From the NCBI RefSeq assembly GCF_040361255.1, contig NZ_APNG01000002.1, positions 254,561 through 318,560 on the forward strand: a DNA stretch of 64,000 nt, in the 5' to 3' direction. The notes below the pieces were generated by a model. That model ran no database searches. It saw nothing but the letters and a program-made list of their open reading frames with translations, and had not been told where the DNA came from. The stretch comes from Salinisphaera sp040361255 (GTDB lineage: Bacteria; Pseudomonadota; Gammaproteobacteria; Nevskiales; Salinisphaeraceae). The position numbers were made by a program, and so were the translations under genes. Of the stretch, positions 60,721 to 64,000 are shown piece by piece; position 1 is the first letter of the stretch, and each line of letters starts with the position of its first letter.

Positions 60721-61176
60721 TCAGACAACGTCACCATAGGCTTTTTTTAGTTCGAGAATAAGGCATTCGCTACGAGGCACGATGTATCGCTTGCCTACCG
60801 AATCCTCAAACCAGAAATTCCAATACGACGAACTTTCGCCGTCCGGGAACTGCACATAGAGATCCTCACGAACAATAGGTCGCTCGGTAAACTCACCCTC
60901 GCCTAAGCGCACGCCACCTGACTTATCCCCTAGTTGAACCGCCTCCCAGCCGCCTACCTCTAAGTCCCCGCCGAAACGGGAAATAATGGCGGCGCGTCGA
61001 CCGTGGTTTGTGGCCTTTACCACTATATGAGGTTGGCCGTAGGTGTATTCGGCCGTATAGAAGATCGCTTCCACCTTTATTTTGCTTCGATCCAGCACCG
61101 TCCCATAGAGCGAGAGTAGGAACCCTGCAATCGAGATAATCAGTGCACAAGCTGCAATGTAGCCAGAAGGTTCCAC
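60721..61176 (-). CDS. Membrane-anchored unknown (cassette gene), GTG start
   Basis: A 151-aa protein with one N-terminal helix (GYIAACALIISIAGFLLSLYG, about residues 4–24) and a beta-rich domain: HIVVKATNHGRRAAIISRFG, FTERPIVREDLYVQF, WFEDSVGKRYIVPRSE. The start is GTG at 61176; the open frame continues upstream only by reading through attC8. Reminiscent of small membrane-anchored proteins of cassette arrays; no family recognised. Confidence 0.65.
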   Translation of the reverse strand: MEPSGYIAACALIISIAGFLLSLYGTVLDRSKIKVEAIFYTAEYTYGQPHIVVKATNHGRRAAIISRFGGDLEVGGWEAVQLGDKSGGVRLGEGEFTERPIVREDLYVQFPDGESSSYWNFWFEDSVGKRYIVPRSECLILELKKAYGDVV

Positions 61177-61181
61177 TTTAT

Positions 61182-61256
61182 ATCTAACGCCCAAGCTCAG
61201 TTGCGGGCGGAAGCACGGCAGTGCTTTTGCCCGGCAACTGCAGCGCAATGTTAGGC
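61182..61256 (-). other. attC8
   Basis: 75-bp short-class site with a diverged inner stem (GGGCGG / CCGGCA arms and GCACTGCCGTGC hairpin); boxes ATCTAACG (61182–61189) and GTTAGGC (61250–61256). Confidence 0.88.
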
Positions 61257-61257
61257 T

Positions 61258-62070
61258 TCAATACATCCGCATATTAGTAATCTGCTGCTCTGGGAATATC
61301 CCGTTGCTTTCAAAAAATGCCTTGAGTTCTTCATACTGATTCCGAAACTTATTGGATTTAATAACCTTTGGGCTAAAAAACAAACTTAGTTCAGAAATAT
61401 ACCCATCGGATCGCTCCGAATAAAACAGTGGGGCAAGCATTCTAAGCAAGGTTCGAGCGGATGAAATCCTGTCCTCGTCGGCACGAGTAAAAGCATTAAC
61501 CGCGAATCGAAACGAGCCGAGAACGATATCAATTACGCTCCCGAAGTGGGATTGCCCGATAGCCGAGTAATGAAAACCAATCACTCGGCTGAGTCTCATG
61601 CGTTTGGTATACGGCAAGCCGGTAATACCGATTGAGAACTTCTCTCTTAGATGCGCGTCAATTTGCTTGTCATCAAATCTATCTACGAGCACTAGCCCGT
61701 GACTGTCCGGGCGGTGCAAGTAACAATCGAAGTGATAGCAAATGGTATTGATCGCGTTCCTACGCGCTTCGTCTGGACTGCTCGCGATGTTGTGCAGAAT
61801 CAAAGAGGAGAAAAACAAGCCGCCATGCTCGATAGCGGCCTCGATAATTCTCTGCTTCAGTTGGTTGAATTGCTGATGAGAGAGGTTCGGTGGGCTCGGG
61901 TTGAATTTGAGCACGAATTCCGGATCAACACCCGCTTCTACGCGTATATGCTCTACGGCCTCTGATAACGCTTGAGCGGCCTCCGCATTAACTACGAAGC
62001 CGCCGTACACGAAGAAATCGTCTTCGCGTTCTTCCAAGTTGCTTTCATCGCAGTAGAGGAGATGCATCAA
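61258..62070 (-). CDS. DUF3800 protein, RNase-H-like (cassette gene)
   Basis: A 270-aa protein of the DUF3800 family. LLYCDESN near residues 4–11 gives the first acidic pair, FFVYGGFVV near 19 the partner strand; VLVDRFDDKQID near 125 and VIDIVLGSFRFAVNA near 180 give the further acidic residues of an RNase-H-like fold. DUF3800 proteins are found in phage and defence contexts; activity unproven. The TGA lies right before attC8. Confidence 0.82.
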   Translation of the reverse strand: MMHLLYCDESNLEEREDDFFVYGGFVVNAEAAQALSEAVEHIRVEAGVDPEFVLKFNPSPPNLSHQQFNQLKQRIIEAAIEHGGLFFSSLILHNIASSPDEARRNAINTICYHFDCYLHRPDSHGLVLVDRFDDKQIDAHLREKFSIGITGLPYTKRMRLSRVIGFHYSAIGQSHFGSVIDIVLGSFRFAVNAFTRADEDRISSARTLLRMLAPLFYSERSDGYISELSLFFSPKVIKSNKFRNQYEELKAFFESNGIFPEQQITNMRMY

Positions 62071-62075
62071 AATAC

Positions 62076-62162
62076 GCCTAACGCCTGAGTTCAGGTGCGC
62101 GCCTCGTGGCCTCCAGCGTAGCCGCTGGGGCTCGCCGCGTCACCTGCAACGACCGGTTAGGA
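62076..62162 (-). other. attC9 (different sequence family)
   Basis: 87-bp site; boxes GCCTAACG (62076–62083) and GTTAGGA (62156–62162), arms TCAGGTGCG / CACCTGCAACG, central CCAGCGTAGCCGCTGG hairpin. It lacks the CAACTGCAGCG/GGCGGT arms shared by the other nine, so it comes from another integron lineage. Confidence 0.82.
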
Positions 62163-62601
62163 TTGCCTCCGAGACCGGCCAAGATAGGGCCTCTTCGAGG
62201 CCGTAAAACGCGAGTCACAGAATCGTTTAAATTCATGCCCTTAGTTAGATTTCACCCCACCTCTTAGTAAGGTGGGCTAGCCAGCCCCCTAAAAAGCAGT
62301 TCGACAGGCGCGGGAAAGGCCGGCAGATCGCCTGCCTGTGGTACCCGCAAACCTGGCTTTTGAGATACGCCGAGATGGTCCCCGTACCGGTAGAGCATGC
62401 TTCGCATTTCCACTAGCCGGATGGGAGTTGGTAACGGTAAGGCAGCGCGCACGGCCGCTGCGCCTGTCCGTCGCGCTGCTGGGCCGCCTGAGGCCCTCCA
62501 GGCCGCTAAAAGCGACAATTCGCCCCACGATGCCGCCCTGCCTCGCCGAAGGATTCAAGCAGTGACTGACAGCCGATTCGCCCCACGATGCCAACCTGAC
62601 G
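62163..62601 (-). other. GC-rich cassette without a convincing gene
   Basis: Between attC10 and attC9. Base composition is high in GC, unlike the other cassettes. A minus-strand 101-codon frame (62289–62594) starts ten bases after the attC10 core but its sequence is Arg/Ser/Gly-rich with no fold signal; an 84-codon frame (62264–62518) overlaps it in another phase. A CCCACCT / AGGTGGG hairpin lies at 62253–62273. It may be an expression or RNA cassette, or a dead one. Confidence 0.45.
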
Positions 62602-62704
62602 GCCTAACGCCGAAGCTCAGTTGCCGCCGTAGCGGCCGCAGGCCGCGGAGGGAGCCCAAAACGCGCTAGCGTTTTGGGCGGTCAACTGCAGCGAATTGTT
62701 AGCG
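62602..62704 (-). other. attC10
   Basis: 103-bp long-class site; boxes GCCTAACG (62602–62609) and GTTAGCG (62698–62704), extra hairpin GCGGCCGCAGGCCGC, inner stem AAAACGC / GCGTTTT. Overlaps the DUF4145 stop codon. Confidence 0.9.
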
Positions 62705-63361
62705 GCTGCTTCTTGGAGGAACACTGGCGCTGACTTGTTCGGCCTGCGGGCCCAGAATGTCTTGATGCAGAAGTAGCTCTACCAGATCAAGAACGAATAT
62801 AACGGTTTCTTTTGACGGGCTGAAACCTCGATGTGCGGCTGCGCTTCCGGCTTCGATTGCTGGTTCGATTTGTTCAAGTTGGGCTGCTGAAAGGAAACCA
62901 ATTTGTACGAGTTGTTTCAGTTTTCTCTTAAAAGAGCCGCAATCTCCGACCTTTTTAACCATATAGACGTCTAAAAGCGCTCTAAGTCCCATCAAAGCAA
63001 GCGAAAGAGCTTCGGCGTGAAGCGCAGTGTATATTTCAAGGATAAGCTGGTGTTCGGTACCATCTAATTTCTTATGCCACATTGGTAATTGCCGTCCAAT
63101 GAGTGATGGATACCAAGTGTTATAACACTCCTCCTCGAGACTCTCCCCTGGTTCCATGTCGGTGTGCCAGAAACGTCTCCTTAAAACGATATTTTCACAG
63201 CCGCAACACTCATATAACGTCCATCTGGTACCGTATGAGGCGAGTGGATGCCCCGTCTCGTCTAGATCATCCTCACCTTCAGTGTCCTTCTCAAATAGGA
63301 TCAGGTGCCGATTGACTCGCAGACATCGACTGCAGTGAATTGACTCAATTTGGTTCGTCAT
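62699..63361 (-). CDS. DUF4145 zinc-ribbon protein (cassette gene)
   Basis: A 220-aa protein. An N-terminal zinc-ribbon-like pair HCSRCLRVNRH and YECCGCENIV (residues about 9–19 and 50–59), then a helical DUF4145 domain: LSLALMGLRALLDVYMVKKVG near 120–142 and AIEAGSAAAHRGFSPSKE near 170–187 (the family's G-x-x-AAH segment). DUF4145 domains occur in restriction and defence proteins as accessory modules. Its TAA overlaps attC10. Confidence 0.82.
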   Translation of the reverse strand: MTNQIESIHCSRCLRVNRHLILFEKDTEGEDDLDETGHPLASYGTRWTLYECCGCENIVLRRRFWHTDMEPGESLEEECYNTWYPSLIGRQLPMWHKKLDGTEHQLILEIYTALHAEALSLALMGLRALLDVYMVKKVGDCGSFKRKLKQLVQIGFLSAAQLEQIEPAIEAGSAAAHRGFSPSKETVIFVLDLVELLLHQDILGPQAEQVSASVPPRSSR

Positions 63362-63362
63362 A

Positions 63363-63433
63363 CGCTAACGTCACGCTTATCAGTAAATTTGGAACGGACC
63401 GAACTCTATCTGCTTAAAGCCCTTACTAGGCGC
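63363..63433 (-). other. Possible degenerate attC11
   Basis: A GTTAGCG core sits just before the DUF4145 gene (minus strand, 63363–63369) as expected for an attC end, and the next gene's stop at 63435 adjoins a GCCTAG box that deviates from the normal GCCTAAC. Weak inner pairing of GCTTTAAGCAG with CTGATAAGC. Could equally be an attI-like or a decayed site. Confidence 0.4.
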
Positions 63434-63434
63434 T

Positions 63435-63926
63435 TTACTTGCCATCCCAGTTTTCATTGAGCAAGTCCTTAAGACGGGCAAAGCTAGAAGTCAAATTAGT
63501 CAATACAGCATCAATCATAGCCATATTTAGCGGAACGCTTTGGCCTTGTGTTGATGTCATTGAGGATCTCTCGGCGGCAGACTTAAGTAATCGTTTCGAG
63601 TTTTCCATGCTGGCTTCCATATGCTTTTTATATGAATTCATTGCTTGCCGGTAACTAGCAGAAGTTTTAGGGTAGGGTAGCGATTTTTCAAACTTTACTG
63701 GAAGTTCAGTTTCTAATTCAGTTAGTCGCGGCGTCTTTACAACCCGCCTGTTTTCGTAAGATTTTTTTGCACTCTCCCACAGTTCTCTTTGATACTGTTG
63801 GGCGATGAGTACGTTTGCATTTAAACTCTTCTTTATTAAATCTATTTCTTGAGGGGTGCCAAGCTGTTTTATCTCATTCCAAAACTCTCTATGCATTTTT
63901 TGAGTTAGATATCCATTCTCAGCCAT
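63435..63926 (-). CDS. Coiled-coil protein of unknown function (probable cassette gene)
   Basis: A 163-aa protein without recognised family; largely helical and charged: MHREFWNEIKQLGTPQEID, QQYQRELWESAKKSYENRR, YKKHMEASMENSKRLLKSAAER and a C-terminal LTSSFARLKDLLNENWDG. Base composition is AT-rich like the other cassette genes and it runs in the same direction. The 74 bases upstream to the window edge show no attC. Confidence 0.6.
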   Translation of the reverse strand: MAENGYLTQKMHREFWNEIKQLGTPQEIDLIKKSLNANVLIAQQYQRELWESAKKSYENRRVVKTPRLTELETELPVKFEKSLPYPKTSASYRQAMNSYKKHMEASMENSKRLLKSAAERSSMTSTQGQSVPLNMAMIDAVLTNLTSSFARLKDLLNENWDGK

Positions 63927-64000
63927 TGTCTTTTTCAGGATGACTTGCGCCCTAGGTGTGACCTCTCAGTAGATTGTTCATCCGAGCCGCAAGCCTTGAA

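Larger units (their letters stand above)
56684..63433 (-). mobile_element. Integron gene-cassette array (ten attC sites plus one doubtful)
   Basis: All supported genes here read on the minus strand and nearly all are followed by an attC site, the hallmark of integron cassettes captured by a tyrosine recombinase integrase. Most sites share the core CTGCAGTTGACCGCC / GGCGGCAACTGAGC with an extra-helical base and end in GCGTTRGGY. No integrase or attI lies in the window; the array's promoter-proximal end is to the right, so they may sit past base 64000, or the array may be a CALIN. Genes are AT-richer than the chromosome. Confidence 0.9.

Noticed and set aside
62338..62565. 75-codon plus-strand frame in the GC-rich cassette
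   Set aside because: Opposite to the array direction, overlaps two minus-strand frames and lacks a ribosome site; no frame here stands out.
56684..62704. Regularly recurring repeats taken as a CRISPR array
   Set aside because: Repeats are 74–103 bases with long inverted arms and are separated by genes of 250–900 bases, not by 30–40-base spacers. They are attC sites.

Overview
The window looks like chromosome of a GC-rich gammaproteobacterium. The pointers are the 65-aa coiled-coil gene–zapA–6S RNA–5-formyl-THF cyclo-ligase block, the proC–yggT–metX–metW–DUF4426 run, a glnE adenylyltransferase, groESL behind a sigma-32-like promoter, and LPS heptose genes. A halophilic lineage such as Salinisphaera would fit, but that is a guess from gene content. 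No rRNA, tRNA or CRISPR was seen.

Layout. 0–23 kb is a cell-surface glycan region: the 5' part of ilvE, hldD, an LPS-type sugar kinase, six GT4 and two GT2 glycosyltransferases, a polysaccharide deacetylase, an asparagine-synthetase-type amidotransferase, two methyltransferases, and, beyond glnE, a GDP-fucose branch (gmd, fcl, alpha-1,2-fucosyltransferase). Together these would supply heptose and fucose precursors and build and decorate an LPS core, O-antigen or similar glycan. 23–50 kb is mostly housekeeping: groESL, a thiolase, two sodium-coupled amino-acid carriers, hemH, sohB, a DegP/DegQ protease, the zapA–ssrS block, a GT9 heptosyltransferase, a CDF metal exporter, ilvA, proC, metX/metW, a CPA1-type antiporter and tatD. 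Two accessory scars interrupt it: an AT-rich insert beside a duplicated heptosyltransferase 3' end (about 36.1–37.1 kb), and a 278-bp element with 20-bp terminal inverted repeats (49.34–49.62 kb). 51.5–55.9 kb is a ferric-iron ABC import operon with a Fur-box-like site upstream.

56.7–64 kb is the most unusual part: an integron gene-cassette array on the minus strand. Ten clear attC recombination sites (74–103 bp, most of one sequence family, in two size classes) plus one doubtful one separate small AT-richer genes. The recognisable products are a DUF4160/DUF2442 pair, a 51-aa glycine-rich protein, a GIY-YIG nuclease, a membrane protein with a 59-aa acidic partner, a DUF2158 protein with a Trypco2-like protein, a stand-alone HsdR-N-type PD-(D/E)XK nuclease, a membrane-anchored unknown, a DUF3800 protein, a GC-rich cassette without a convincing gene, a DUF4145 zinc-ribbon protein and a coiled-coil unknown. 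No integrase is visible: it may lie beyond the right edge, or the array may be an attC cluster lacking an integrase. Several cassette families are typical of genome-conflict systems, so the array may be a store of anti-phage or toxin-antitoxin functions. At its left edge sits a 5'-truncated transporter joined to the 5' part of a DUF6429-like gene.
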